From Rhizobium tibeticum (GTDB lineage Bacteria > Pseudomonadota > Alphaproteobacteria > Rhizobiales > Rhizobiaceae), in the NCBI RefSeq assembly GCF_900110205.1, contig NZ_FOCV01000032.1, forward strand, positions 1 to 64,000: DNA of 64,000 nucleotides. Reading direction: 5' to 3'. The translations under genes and the position numbers were made by a program. The notes under the pieces are model-generated. The model saw only the letters and a program-made list of their open reading frames with translations, made no database searches and had not been told where the DNA came from. This document shows positions 16,067 to 24,387 of the stretch, piece after piece; within the stretch, counting starts at the first letter, position 1; each line of letters begins with the position of its first letter.

Positions 16067-16286
16067 GTTGGTGGCGAGGGTCACGCACATGTCGCTTCTA
16101 GCGGCAGCTTCCGAGCGGCGCGTTCTCGCCCGGCGTAGGCCGTACGACCTGTCTGCGCGGCACAGGAGTTGCTTGCGTTCAATCGTTTGCTGACTTCCGA
16201 GAGGAATGTCCCATCAGGGGGCAAGGCGGACTAATAGAGAATATTCCGAGCCGCGAAAGCGACCTCGTTCGATCCGAGCCACGCCC

Positions 16287-16734
16287 TTAGTCGGCACCGT
16301 ATTCAGTCAAGGCCTTTCGAAACGTCTGAATGCGCTCATTGAGCGAGATGATCTCTTCCACTGTCATCCCGGAGCGCTGCAGCAAGGTGTCCGTCAGACA
16401 TGCCGTTCGCGATCGCAGAGCCTTTCCGCTGTCGGTCAGATGCACGCCGACTTGCCGTTCATCGCGCGTGCTGCGTTGGCGAACGACCAGTCCCGCATGT
16501 TCCAGGCGCTTGACCAACGGGGTGATGGTGCTGGGTTCGAGGGCCAGCCGGTCGGCGATGCCGGAAATCGTTTGACCGTCCCCTTCCCAGAGCACGCTGA
16601 GGACGAGGTATTGAGGATAGGTGATGCCGAGGCCCTCGAGGAACGGCTTATACGCACGGTTGATCGCGATGGTCGTTCCATAGAGCGAGAAGCACAACTG
16701 GCTGTCCCAACGGGATTGGTTCCAAATCAGGCAT
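16287..16734 (-). pseudogene. OhrR-like MarR-family peroxide regulator with N-terminal frameshift
   Basis: The protein matches OhrR: SQLCFSLYGTTIAINRAYKP then YPQYLVLSVLWEGDGQTISG, with a winged helix (SRLALEPSTITPLVKRLEH-like core) and RDERQVGVHLT wing. The redox Cys in QLCFSLY is conserved. The natural start appears to be ATG 16734 (MPDLEPIPL, with AGAGGA 9 bp upstream). One extra base in the C-run at 16706-16708 throws MPDLEPIPL out of frame with SQLCFSLYG. In the body's own frame an ATG at 16793 gives a 168-aa product with an atypical N-terminus. No ohr peroxidase gene is adjacent. Either a pseudogene or a sequence error. Confidence 0.7.
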
Positions 16735-16866
16735 TGCGGGATTCCTCTCAAGCTTTCGGAAATGCCCAAGTATGACTTCCGCTTCGACAGCATGGCGGAT
16801 CGGGCGAAGGCGCACCAGGAAGACTTGAGGAAGCAAGGTTAATCATTTTTGTGAGGGACTGCTCGC

Positions 16867-17110
16867 ATGCTGGGACTGCCGAAGCTCGACCATATCGACA
16901 TTAACATTCTCGGGCAGTTGCAGCAGAACAGTCGGCTGTCCAACGTGGATCTCGCGCAAGCTGTGGGCTTTCTCCGAGGCCCTGTCTTGCGCGAGTGAAG
17001 CGGCTGGAAAAAGGAGGCTACATTACGAGCTATAACGCGCGGCTCAATCTTGGAATGCTGGTCGATCACATAACGGTTTTCACCGAGGTGACGCTGGACG
17101 ACCATACGGT
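16867..17110 (+). pseudogene. Lrp/AsnC-family regulator fragment, frameshifted
   Basis: The first frame reads LPKLDHIDINILGQLQQNSR LSNVDLAQAVG, the HTH start of an Lrp/AsnC regulator. It then shifts, and the second frame reads ARVKRLEKGGYITSYNARLN LGMLVDHITVFTEVTLDDH. Restoring one C at about 16968 gives the expected VGLSPRPCLARVKRLE join. The effector-binding RAM domain is missing because unrelated sequence follows. In 17111-17222 the frame reads VVVFDGGGLAERPAAYDKRV, which belongs to something else and is itself a fragment. Confidence 0.7.
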
Positions 17111-17192
17111 AGTCGTGTTCGATGGCGGCGGCCTTGCCGAGAGGCCGGCCGCCTATGACAAGCGGGTAGCAGGGTTGTTTCCGGCGGCTGGT

Positions 17193-19676
17193 TTAACTCA
17201 CGAACGGTTCCGATTCCGATAAGCCTTGCGACGTCTGCTGATCGTATCGGTCCCACGACCCGGCGAGTAGGGCCGGGGCGACAAGATAGAGGATGGTGGC
17301 GATCGTCACGACGCCAGTGAACCCGACATGCATTGCAAGCAGTGCGGCGAGGATCGCGCTCAGCACCGACGCACAGCCATTGATCCCCCACGCCCAGGGA
17401 ATAAACTGCTCGGAGCATGCGCCGACATGGCCGAGGCCGAGGGGGAACGGCATGCCCATGAAGACGGCGAGCGGCGCTATGAGGAGGAGTGCGATCGCGA
17501 TCTTCGCAGCATCCGGGAGTGCCAGCAGCCGTTCGAATATCAACGGCAGCGCAAGCAGGTAGGTGCCAGCCAGGAATGCGATCACCACGACCGCGAGCGT
17601 GATGCCGCGCACCGCCGATCCGCGTCCGACCGCCTCCGTCCAGCGCGCGGCTACGGCGCTGCCGAGACCGGCGAAGGCAAGGAAACCCGCAAGCACGACA
17701 GCGACAGCGTAGAGCGGATGGCCGAGGAACAGCACGAAGCGCTGGATGAAGGCGATCTCAATGAAGAGAAAGGCCAGGCCCAAGGTAAGGAAATAGAGCC
17801 CGAAGCGCAGCCGGTGTCCGGCTCTCCCGAGTGCGCGCCGGCGAAGCCAGAGCGGCAGCAGGATCAGCACGGCACTGAGGATCGCGGCCTGGACGAGCGT
17901 CGTCACCAGGATCAAGTAGCCCCAGTCGAGCATCGCTGCCCCACCTTGGGTGCGCAGCGTCAGGAGTTCGGGCAGCGCACGCCAGCGGAACAAGTCGAAG
18001 AAATAGGGGCGATCGTCAGTGGCCGGTGCAATGTCGAACTTGTAGCGCTCTGTGAAGTCGGCTCGCTCAGGGCCGAGGAGAGCGACTGCTCCCTCGTAGA
18101 GATATTCCCGGTCGAGTTGGTTGAAGCGGTTCACGTCGCTCGCGGAGATGCCCGGCGCCCAGGAGACGTCAAAGAAATTCTCGGCCGCGAAGCCGCGGAT
18201 GGCTGCGATGTCTTCGCCCGTGAACGGCGACTTGGCGACGAGCAGCGTTGCAGTGTTCCAGCTCCGGATCAGCGCCAGGTGCCGGCCGGGCTGGGACACG
18301 CCATCCGCTTCAAGCGCTGCGATAGCAGTGGCGAACAGCTTGAGAATGTCGCGCGGCGGCACCCGCAGCCATCGCGTGATGGCGACGACGCCATCTGGTT
18401 TCAGTGCCGCCAGGTAATCCCGCAGCGCCTCCACGGTGTAGGTGTAGTTCTCATGCATGCTTTGCACCCCGGCCGCGGCCGCGCTGAAGGAGTCAAGGAG
18501 CGGCATCTGGATCAGGTCGTAACGCTCGCCAGCGGTCGCAGCGAAGGCGCGCGCCTCGGCTAGATGCAGATGCACGTTCGGTCGGCTGAAGATGCCGCCG
18601 ACGAAATTCGCGAAACGATTGCGAGCCAGGTCGATCATCTGCGGGTTGACCTCTACAGCGTCCACGATATCGGCTCCAGTGCGCAGCGCCAGCAGCACCT
18701 GCTCGCCGCCACCAGCACCGAGGACCAGTGTTCGCGGCCGCGCAAGCATGCGGTACGGGAGCGCCGCCGTTGTCCGGTCGAGATAAGCGACCGTCGCCGG
18801 ATCGCCGCCATAGGCGGTCATCGCCGTAATACTATCGCCATCGCTGAAGACGGCGAGTTGCGTGGGCGGCTCTTGGGTGTTGGCGAGGCTGAGGCCCGGC
18901 ACGTGCCGAAAAGGGACGCTCGGGCTCTCCACGACTGTCAGTAGTCCGAGCGGGCTTGATCGCTCCTCGACCACCCATGCATTCGGGACGTCGAGAGCCA
19001 TGCTTAGGCCCTTGTACTGCGACATGTGCGGGCCGGTGGCCGTAAAGGACGGTGGCAGCCACACCGCGATGACCGCGGCTGCAAGCCCGAGGCTGCCCGC
19101 GGCGAGCCGCCGATGGCGAGCCATGCCCGTCGCGGCGAGGGCAGCCGCCGCAAATCCCAACGCAGCGATGAAGCGCAGTGCCGCAGAGGGAAAGACCAGG
19201 AACAAGAGTCCGACGATGCCCAGTGCACCGACCCCAGCGCCTACCAGGTCGAAGGCATAGACGCGTCCGATCTGGCCAGGATAGCGGCTGAAGGCAAGGC
19301 CGATACAGGTTGCACCAAAAAAGAACGGCAGGACCAGGAGAACATAGATGGCCGCGAGCCAACCGAGCTGGCCCGGATTCCAGACGACCTCGAGCGCGTT
19401 GAACGGCAGGCGTTCGGCACCGGCGAAGCTGGCAACCGCAGTGATGCCAAACAGCGCTGCCGACGCTGCGAAGGCGGCCGGGTACCGTTTCACCAGGGGG
19501 CGGCGGGCCAAGGCAACGAACGTACCGCTCGCGCCGAAGCCCAGGAGTGCGATGCTTATGATCATATAGGCAAATTGATGCCACTGAATGATCGAAAAGA
19601 GCCGCATCAGCAGCACTTCGTAAGCAAGGGTTGCCGCCGATATGAGACCAACCGGCAGCAGGCGCCCCGCTCTCAT
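17193..19676 (-). CDS. Membrane-embedded spermidine-synthase-like protein, 827 aa
   Basis: Multiple N-terminal membrane segments (starting LLPVGLISAATLAYEVLLMR) are followed by a soluble spermidine-synthase/methyltransferase-like domain near the middle. That domain has LVLGAGGGEQVLLALRTGAD (SAM/dcSAM-binding glycine loop), AVEVNPQMIDLARNRF and YDLIQMPLLDSFSAAAAGVQ SMHENYTYTVEA. Further C-terminal membrane segments follow. Such proteins are widespread, and whether they aminopropylate a substrate is unknown. The start overlaps the end of the exported isoaspartyl methyltransferase gene by 4 bp (ATGA), so the two are cotranslated and probably act together in or on the envelope. Confidence 0.75.
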   Translation of the reverse strand: MRAGRLLPVGLISAATLAYEVLLMRLFSIIQWHQFAYMIISIALLGFGASGTFVALARRPLVKRYPAAFAASAALFGITAVASFAGAERLPFNALEVVWNPGQLGWLAAIYVLLVLPFFFGATCIGLAFSRYPGQIGRVYAFDLVGAGVGALGIVGLLFLVFPSAALRFIAALGFAAAALAATGMARHRRLAAGSLGLAAAVIAVWLPPSFTATGPHMSQYKGLSMALDVPNAWVVEERSSPLGLLTVVESPSVPFRHVPGLSLANTQEPPTQLAVFSDGDSITAMTAYGGDPATVAYLDRTTAALPYRMLARPRTLVLGAGGGEQVLLALRTGADIVDAVEVNPQMIDLARNRFANFVGGIFSRPNVHLHLAEARAFAATAGERYDLIQMPLLDSFSAAAAGVQSMHENYTYTVEALRDYLAALKPDGVVAITRWLRVPPRDILKLFATAIAALEADGVSQPGRHLALIRSWNTATLLVAKSPFTGEDIAAIRGFAAENFFDVSWAPGISASDVNRFNQLDREYLYEGAVALLGPERADFTERYKFDIAPATDDRPYFFDLFRWRALPELLTLRTQGGAAMLDWGYLILVTTLVQAAILSAVLILLPLWLRRRALGRAGHRLRFGLYFLTLGLAFLFIEIAFIQRFVLFLGHPLYAVAVVLAGFLAFAGLGSAVAARWTEAVGRGSAVRGITLAVVVIAFLAGTYLLALPLIFERLLALPDAAKIAIALLLIAPLAVFMGMPFPLGLGHVGACSEQFIPWAWGINGCASVLSAILAALLAMHVGFTGVVTIATILYLVAPALLAGSWDRYDQQTSQGLSESEPFVS

Positions 19677-20425
19677 TGGACCCTACCTCCCCTCAGCGGC
19701 ACAAAGGCCACCGGCAGCAACTGCCGGGTCGTGATGCTTCCGTCCCGTCGCTTCTCGACCAGCATGAGAAACTGGGTCGCGAAGGGGCCGCCCACGGGGA
19801 CGACCATCCGGCCCCCCTTGGCGAGTTGCTCGACCAGCGGCGGCGGGATGTGACTGGCAGCGGCAGTCACCACGATACCGTCGAAAGGCGCGTGCGCAGG
19901 CCAACCATAGTAACCGTCGCCCACCTTCACCTCAACATTGTCGAAGCGGAGCTCCGCCAATCGGGCGGCCGCCCTTTCGCCCAGTTCGGGTATGATCTCA
20001 ATCGAGTAAACCTTCGCTGCGAGCGGCGACAAGACGGCTGCCTGATAACCCGAGCCAGTTCCTATCTCGAGGACAGCGTCGCCACGCCGAACGTTGATCA
20101 GGTCGGTCATCAGCGCGACGATGAAGGGCTGCGAGATAGTCTGGCCGTATCCGATCGGCAGTGGCCGATCTCGATAGGCCGCGCCGCGCTGCTCCTCGGG
20201 CACAAAAAAATGGCGCGGCACGTTTCCCATCGTCTCCAGCACAGCCGGATCGATGCCCTGGCCCTCGACCGCTGACGGCGCCGAGCGGGCGTGCAATTTG
20301 ATCGTCTCGATCATCGCTGCACGCTCGCCAAGGCGATCCTGAGCGGGCGCGGATGTCGACACCACGGCGGCAGCGCTCGCGAGAACCGCGGCCAGTAACG
20401 CTTGGCACTGGGCTAGTGGACGCAT
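19673..20425 (-). CDS. pcm: Exported protein-L-isoaspartate O-methyltransferase
   Basis: The 250-aa PCMT family enzyme carries a Sec-type signal peptide (LLAAVLASAAAVVSTSAPAQ), unusual for a repair enzyme that normally acts in the cytoplasm. The catalytic core is normal: PRHFFVPEEQRGAAYRDRPL, then IGYGQTISQPFIVALM, VLEIGTGSGYQAAVLSPLA (SAM site) and FDGIVVTAAASHIPPPLVEQ. It methylates isoaspartyl residues to start their repair. The methyl donor SAM would have to be available where it acts, which is an open question for a periplasmic form. It is coupled to the membrane spermidine-synthase-like gene downstream. Confidence 0.85.
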   Translation of the reverse strand: MRPLAQCQALLAAVLASAAAVVSTSAPAQDRLGERAAMIETIKLHARSAPSAVEGQGIDPAVLETMGNVPRHFFVPEEQRGAAYRDRPLPIGYGQTISQPFIVALMTDLINVRRGDAVLEIGTGSGYQAAVLSPLAAKVYSIEIIPELGERAAARLAELRFDNVEVKVGDGYYGWPAHAPFDGIVVTAAASHIPPPLVEQLAKGGRMVVPVGGPFATQFLMLVEKRRDGSITTRQLLPVAFVPLRGGRVQ

Positions 20426-20863
20426 GAACTCTCTCCCGGCTCTGACGCCGAGTATAGTGGCCGCGGAGGCAATTTTGAAGAAACCTCGCTCGGCTCTCTA
20501 CCGCTCTCCAGCTTGAGACTTCACAACAAAGCGATGGCGCTGACGGAAGTGGTCGCGCCTACTATAATCGTTTACTCTCGATGATTGCAGAACCTTCAAG
20601 AGCTGAACTTAACACGCTTGGGGAGGGATTTGGCAGGTGAGAAAGGAGCGCTGTTGAAAGGCTTACTGGCACAAATTACCAAGCTTCAACAGGAAAGGAC
20701 GAAATCATCCACGTGTAAACCCTGGCAAGCTGGGTGTCCTCGGTTGATCGTGCGCCGACAAATTGCACTTGTACCGAGACTTGCTGGTTGAAGTTCCTCA
20801 GCGGTGCATCAAAGCGAGGCACCTTGCAACGGAGCGCGTCATGCCATATCTTATGCACGTAAA
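20426..20863. other. Intergenic, no gene recognised
   Basis: About 440 bp containing only short frames. It separates the pcm operon from the second RES pair, and the end nearest the pair carries the operator palindrome. No terminator or RNA structure stands out. Confidence 0.35.
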
Positions 20864-20879
20864 ATATGTTTCCACATAT
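20864..20879. promoter_or_regulatory. Palindromic operator candidate of second RES pair
   Basis: ATATGT-TTCC-ACATAT is a perfect 6+6 inverted repeat ending 13 bp before the chosen antitoxin start (20893). Its position suggests autorepression by the antitoxin. Confidence 0.5.
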
Positions 20880-20892
20880 GGCAGGCAGAGAG

Positions 20893-21282
20893 ATGGCTCA
20901 AGCGCACAAACACCCTGGAGAGACCGGACCGTTGATACTGTCTTACATGGATCGAGGTGGAAAAATCGCCATCGGGCAAGTGGCAGACGGGTTTGGCATG
21001 TCTAAAGGCCAGCTTGCGGAAACTGCGGGACTTGCGCGCGAAAGCCTCTACCGGAGCGAGCGCAGCCGTGCAGCAAAAACGCAGAGCCGTCTTCGCGAGA
21101 TGCTTGAAATCATCAGCAGGATCACAGAGTGGGCCGGCGGCAAGGAACAGGCAATGGCCTGGTACCGGGCACAACCGCTGCCGGCTTTCGGTGGTCGAAC
21201 TGCCGAGGCACTTGTAAAGGATGGCAAGGCTGCAGCCGTTCGCGATTATCTCGACCACGTGGCCTTGGGCGGCTTTGCTTGA
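20893..21282 (+). CDS. RES-partner antitoxin (MbcA/ParS/Xre), second pair
   Basis: This protein of about 129 aa has an N-terminal Xre-like part (GKIAIGQVADGFGMSKGQLA ETAGLARESLYR) and a C-terminal toxin-binding MbcA/ParS part. The latter reads MLEIISRITEWAGGKEQAMA WYRAQPLPAFGGRTAEALVK then AVRDYLDHVALGGFA, close to family consensus. ATG 20893 is chosen because AGAGAG precedes it and it follows the palindrome; in-frame ATGs at 20866 and 20878 would lie in the operator. It overlaps the toxin start by 4 bp. Confidence 0.85.
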   Translation: MAQAHKHPGETGPLILSYMDRGGKIAIGQVADGFGMSKGQLAETAGLARESLYRSERSRAAKTQSRLREMLEIISRITEWAGGKEQAMAWYRAQPLPAFGGRTAEALVKDGKAAAVRDYLDHVALGGFA

Positions 21283-21797
21283 GGTTCAAGGGAACCTGCT
21301 ATCGCGCGCATGATCCACGCTGGTCCTTTAAACCAACATCCGGCGATGGCGCTACAATCAGGGGCGCCCGCTTCAATCCGAAGGGAGTGCCGGCGCTTTA
21401 CCTTGCGGGCAGCATTATGACGGCTGTAAAGGAAGCCAATCAAGGCTTCGCCCACCGCATCGATCCCTGCGTCCTGTGTTCTTACGACATTGACTGCGAG
21501 GACGTCGCTGATCTGACCACCGAGCAAGGCAGGCGCGAATATTCTGTTTCATTCGATGAAATGTCTTTCGCCTGGGCAACCGCACTTGCAGAAGCACGAC
21601 GCCCCGCCTCCTGGGCGATCTACGATCGCCTCCACGGGCACGGCACGGCCGGCATCCTCGCGCCGAGTTTCGCGCCTGGCGCCGAGTCGGATGACCAGAA
21701 CCTCGTTCTGTGGAAATGGGGGCCAGATCTTCCTCACCAGGTAAAGGTGAATGACCCGAGCGGTCGGCTCCCCAAGGATCAGCTATCATGGCGTTGA
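21279..21797 (+). CDS. RES-domain toxin, second pair
   Basis: The 172-aa RES toxin has the usual order of conserved parts: CYRAHDPRWSFKPTSGDGA, GARFNPKGVPALYLAGSIMT AVKEANQGF, and a C-terminal LVLWKWGPDLPHQVKVNDP. The catalytic Arg (CYRAHDP), Tyr (ALYLAGS) and Glu (KEANQGF) region are present. The only suitable start is TTG at 21279, inside the antitoxin stop (TTGA), a weak start that keeps toxin below antitoxin. This is the shorter, more common RES branch, unlike the pair at 1.5-2.9 kb. It appears complete and should degrade NAD+ when unneutralised. Confidence 0.85.
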   Translation: MRFKGTCYRAHDPRWSFKPTSGDGATIRGARFNPKGVPALYLAGSIMTAVKEANQGFAHRIDPCVLCSYDIDCEDVADLTTEQGRREYSVSFDEMSFAWATALAEARRPASWAIYDRLHGHGTAGILAPSFAPGAESDDQNLVLWKWGPDLPHQVKVNDPSGRLPKDQLSWR

Positions 21798-21848
21798 AGC
21801 GTTTGACTATGCTTCACGCGCCGCTGTTCAGCGCTTCGCGCGAACCAT

Positions 21849-21920
21849 CGACGCGACATCGATGCCGTTAGGCACGTAATCAAACTCCCCTGGAGCAACG
21901 GCCAGACGAGGGTGTAGCTG
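21849..21920 (+). pseudogene. ISL3-family transposase C-terminal remnant
   Basis: The frame reads RRDIDAVRHVIKLPWSNGQT and then stops. 'LPWSNGQ' is the landmark just before the last helix of ISL3 transposases (usually followed by EGQINRLK). It is immediately downstream of the RES toxin gene, so an element once inserted or recombined there. Confidence 0.6.
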
Positions 21921-22290
21921 GTCGCGAAGTGTTGCATTTTGTCATTGGGTTTTGCAGTCAAATTGACCTTTAGCCGGCCGAATTTGTAAGAGGTCTGTAA
22001 CTCCTACCGGAAGCTGGGCTTGGGATGATGCGCGCATTCCGGCCAACCGGAAATCACCGGGCCAGCAGGTCTTTTACCCTTGAGGCTCAGGTGACCAGTA
22101 TCACGAAGACCCAGCGCGAACCTGGCCCATTCTTAGGTCGCTGCCGGTATTCGAGAGGCAATCCGGCTGGTCCGCCTGGATGCAGACATCGACCGAGGAG
22201 AACCGAAGCAATGCCTGTTGCCGCTATGCAGGGCAGGCAGAGCGATGTGAGTAAGAACAGGTCGAAGACCCCGAGATCGCGGCCCTACCA
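21921..22290. other. Unassigned region
   Basis: No convincing gene on either strand. It sits between the ISL3 remnant and the 3' end of soxR and may contain further element debris. Confidence 0.3.
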
Positions 22291-22720
22291 TCACCCCAGC
22301 CAATACCTCGGCCCCGGCCCCTTGCGTCCCGCCACATCAGCAGGATTCGCCAGGCTACACCGGTCGATCGACAAGCAGCCGCAGCCGATGCACTCCGTGA
22401 GCCCTGACCGCAGGCGCTGCAACTCGGCTATGCGCTGGTCGATGCGCATTGCCCACTCGCCTGACAGCCGTGACCAATCTCGACGCGACGGCACGTGGTC
22501 GGCCGGCAACTTGGCGAGCTCGGCGCCGATCTCCTCAAGCGTCAACCCAATGCGCTGTGCAAAGGCGATGAAGGCGATCCGGCGCAATACGGACCGGTGA
22601 TAGCGCCTATGCCCCGGCCCGCTCAGACGCAATCAGCCCGCGCTCCTCGTAGAAACGCAGTGCCGATGAGGCTACGCCGCTGCGCCGCGACACGTCGGTG
22701 ATGGTCAGCATCGGATTCAT
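22291..22720 (-). pseudogene. soxR: SoxR redox-sensing MerR regulator, one-base frameshift
   Basis: The first frame from ATG 22720 reads MLTITDVSRRSGVASSALRF YEERGLIASERAG, the MerR HTH. The remainder, in another frame, reads GHRRYHRSVLRRIAFIAFAQ RIGLTLEEIG, and then CIGCGCLSIDRC, the [2Fe-2S] cluster ligands of SoxR. Adding one G to the run complementary to 22612-22615 restores a continuous product ending GPGPRYWLG. SoxR is activated by redox-cycling compounds. A sox box (22751-22766) lies in the divergent promoter of the SDR gene. Either a recent pseudogene or a base-calling error; every functional residue is otherwise kept. Confidence 0.85.
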
Positions 22721-22745
22721 GCATGAATGAGAGCACGATTCCCAC

Positions 22746-22776
22746 TTGACTTCAAGTTAACTTGAACTTGTAGCAA
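22746..22776 (+). promoter_or_regulatory. SoxR-controlled promoter with sox box
   Basis: TTGACT (-35, 22746-22751) and TAGCAA (-10, 22771-22776) are 19 bp apart, the overlong spacing typical of MerR-family promoters. The 16-bp palindrome TTCAAGTTAACTTGAA (22751-22766) within the spacer matches the SoxR site (CTCAAGTTAACTTGAG type). It drives the SDR-queA-like operon at 22807. Confidence 0.75.
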
Positions 22777-22806
22777 CTGTTCTCACGGATTGAAGGAGCA
22801 CCGGCA

Positions 22807-23529
22807 ATGCAGATGAATATCGATCTTCAGGGACTTCGCGTGATGGTCACGGGTGGTACCTCCGGCCTCGGACTGGCGCTTGTGCGGCAGCTCACAGCGA
22901 AGGGTGCGCGCGTCGCCTTCGTCGCTCGCACGGCCGCCAATGTCGAACGCGTTGCAGCCGAGACGGGCGCGCACGGCATTGTCGCTGACATCGGCAAGAA
23001 GGACGACATCTATCCGATTGCAATGCAGGTCACTGCCCGCCTTGGCGGGGTCGACGTCCTGATCAACAATGCGTCAAGCCTCGGTCCTGTTCCTCTGGCG
23101 CTTCTTGCCGATACCGATTGCGAAGAGCTGGAAGCGGCGCTTGCGGTCAACCTCCTCGGGGTGTTCCGGCTGACGAAAGCCCTGTTCGGTGCCCTTGCCG
23201 CGTCCGCACGCGAGGGCCGCGAAGCGCTGGTGATCAACATCTCCAGCGACGCAGCGGTCAACGCGTATCCTGGCTGGGGCGCGTATGGCGCGAGCAAGGC
23301 CGCTCTTGCCCATTTGACGGCGATCTGGGACGAAGAGGCGAAGCCCGATGGTATTAGGCTCCTCGTGCTCGACCCTGGCGATATGGACACCCCACTCCAC
23401 GCGCTGGCGCTTCCGGACGCCGATCCGTCGACCTTGAAGGCCCCCGACCTTGCTGCTTTCGAGGTCATCGAAAAGATGCTCGACGCATTGTCGGTCCGGG
23501 CTCAGCTTCTCCCCGGGGAACATGCATGA
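22807..23529 (+). CDS. Short-chain dehydrogenase/reductase (SDR), SoxR regulon member
   Basis: The 240-aa classical SDR has the cofactor loop MVTGGTSGLGLALVRQL, an LINNASSLG motif (NAG variant), the active site YGASKAALAHLTAIW (Tyr, Lys), an upstream Ser in VINISSDAAV and a PGD motif (LVLDPGDMDTPLH). It would reduce or oxidise a small carbonyl or alcohol with NAD(P)H. GGAG lies 9 bp before ATG 22807, just after the sox-box promoter. The stop overlaps the next gene by 4 bp. Its partnership with a QueA-like protein and SoxR control suggests a role in redox-cycler stress, but the substrate is unknown. Confidence 0.8.
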   Translation: MQMNIDLQGLRVMVTGGTSGLGLALVRQLTAKGARVAFVARTAANVERVAAETGAHGIVADIGKKDDIYPIAMQVTARLGGVDVLINNASSLGPVPLALLADTDCEELEAALAVNLLGVFRLTKALFGALAASAREGREALVINISSDAAVNAYPGWGAYGASKAALAHLTAIWDEEAKPDGIRLLVLDPGDMDTPLHALALPDADPSTLKAPDLAAFEVIEKMLDALSVRAQLLPGEHA

Positions 23530-24314
23530 TTGCCGACCGTTCCGATCGGCGCTCCGCCAGGCTGTTCGTCGTCGAGACGGACGGCACGATGCGTGACCTG
23601 GCGCGCACGAGGCTCGCGACGCTGTTCAGTCCTGGCGATCTGGTCGTCGCCAATGACGCCGCGACCTTGCCTGCCAGCTTAGACGGCACGCATATCCCAA
23701 GCGGCGAGGCGATCGAGATCCGCCTGGCCGGCTGGCGATCCCTTCCCGATCCTACCCGCTTCGTGGCGATTGCCTTCGGCGTGGGCGATCACCGCACGCC
23801 AACGGAAGACCGGCTGCCTCCGCCTGCGCTGTCAACAGGCGACCGCCTGCGGCTCGGCCCGCTTGACGCCGTCATCGAGGGTCTTCTCGACCATCACCGA
23901 CTTCTCGAGCTCCGCTTCCCAGGAACCCCCGCAGCGGTGCTTGCAGGAATGGCGCAGCACGGCCGGCCGATCCAATACGCGCATGTTCCCGAGCTGTTGG
24001 CACTGTGGGATGTTTGGACGAAGATTGCCGCCCGGCCGTTGGCGTTCGAGGCGCCGTCGGCGTCCTTCGCGCTCGACTGGCGCACGCTTCAAACCTGGCG
24101 TCTGCGCGACGTCGGATTCGCAGCACTCACGCATGCCGCCGGCGTTTCTTCCACTGGCGATCCCGCGCTCGACTCGCGCCTTCCCTTCGACGAGCCGTAC
24201 CACATCCCCGAGCGCACGGCGGAGCGCGTCGCGCGGGCGAAGCTCCGCCGCAGCCGCATCATCGCGATTGGCACGAGCGTCGTGCGGGCGCTTGAGGTAA
24301 TTAGAGGTTGCTAA
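23526..24314 (+). CDS. QueA-like protein (tRNA ribosyltransferase-isomerase family), C-terminally truncated
   Basis: The 262-aa product matches the QueA (SAM:tRNA ribosyltransferase-isomerase) family: LFSPGDLVVANDAATLPASL, then HGRPIQYAHVPELLALWDVW, FDEPYHIPERTAERV and RSRIIAIGTSVVRALE. It lacks about 90 C-terminal residues; the frame runs into AT-rich sequence at about 24298 (EVIRGC, stop), suggesting a rearrangement junction. True QueA acts in queuosine biosynthesis, while this SoxR-linked paralog may have another role. Coupled to the SDR by a 4-bp overlap. Probably nonfunctional unless the missing part is dispensable. Confidence 0.75.
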   Translation: MIADRSDRRSARLFVVETDGTMRDLARTRLATLFSPGDLVVANDAATLPASLDGTHIPSGEAIEIRLAGWRSLPDPTRFVAIAFGVGDHRTPTEDRLPPPALSTGDRLRLGPLDAVIEGLLDHHRLLELRFPGTPAAVLAGMAQHGRPIQYAHVPELLALWDVWTKIAARPLAFEAPSASFALDWRTLQTWRLRDVGFAALTHAAGVSSTGDPALDSRLPFDEPYHIPERTAERVARAKLRRSRIIAIGTSVVRALEVIRGC

Positions 24315-24387
24315 AATATAAAATGGAATGGCCGTCAAGACGGAAAACCTTCCGCTTTGCGCCGGGGATCAACTACGGGGGTCGAAC

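Noticed and set aside
17328..18563. 411-aa plus-strand frame opposite the spermidine-synthase-like gene
   Set aside because: Highly charged shadow of the conserved minus-strand gene.
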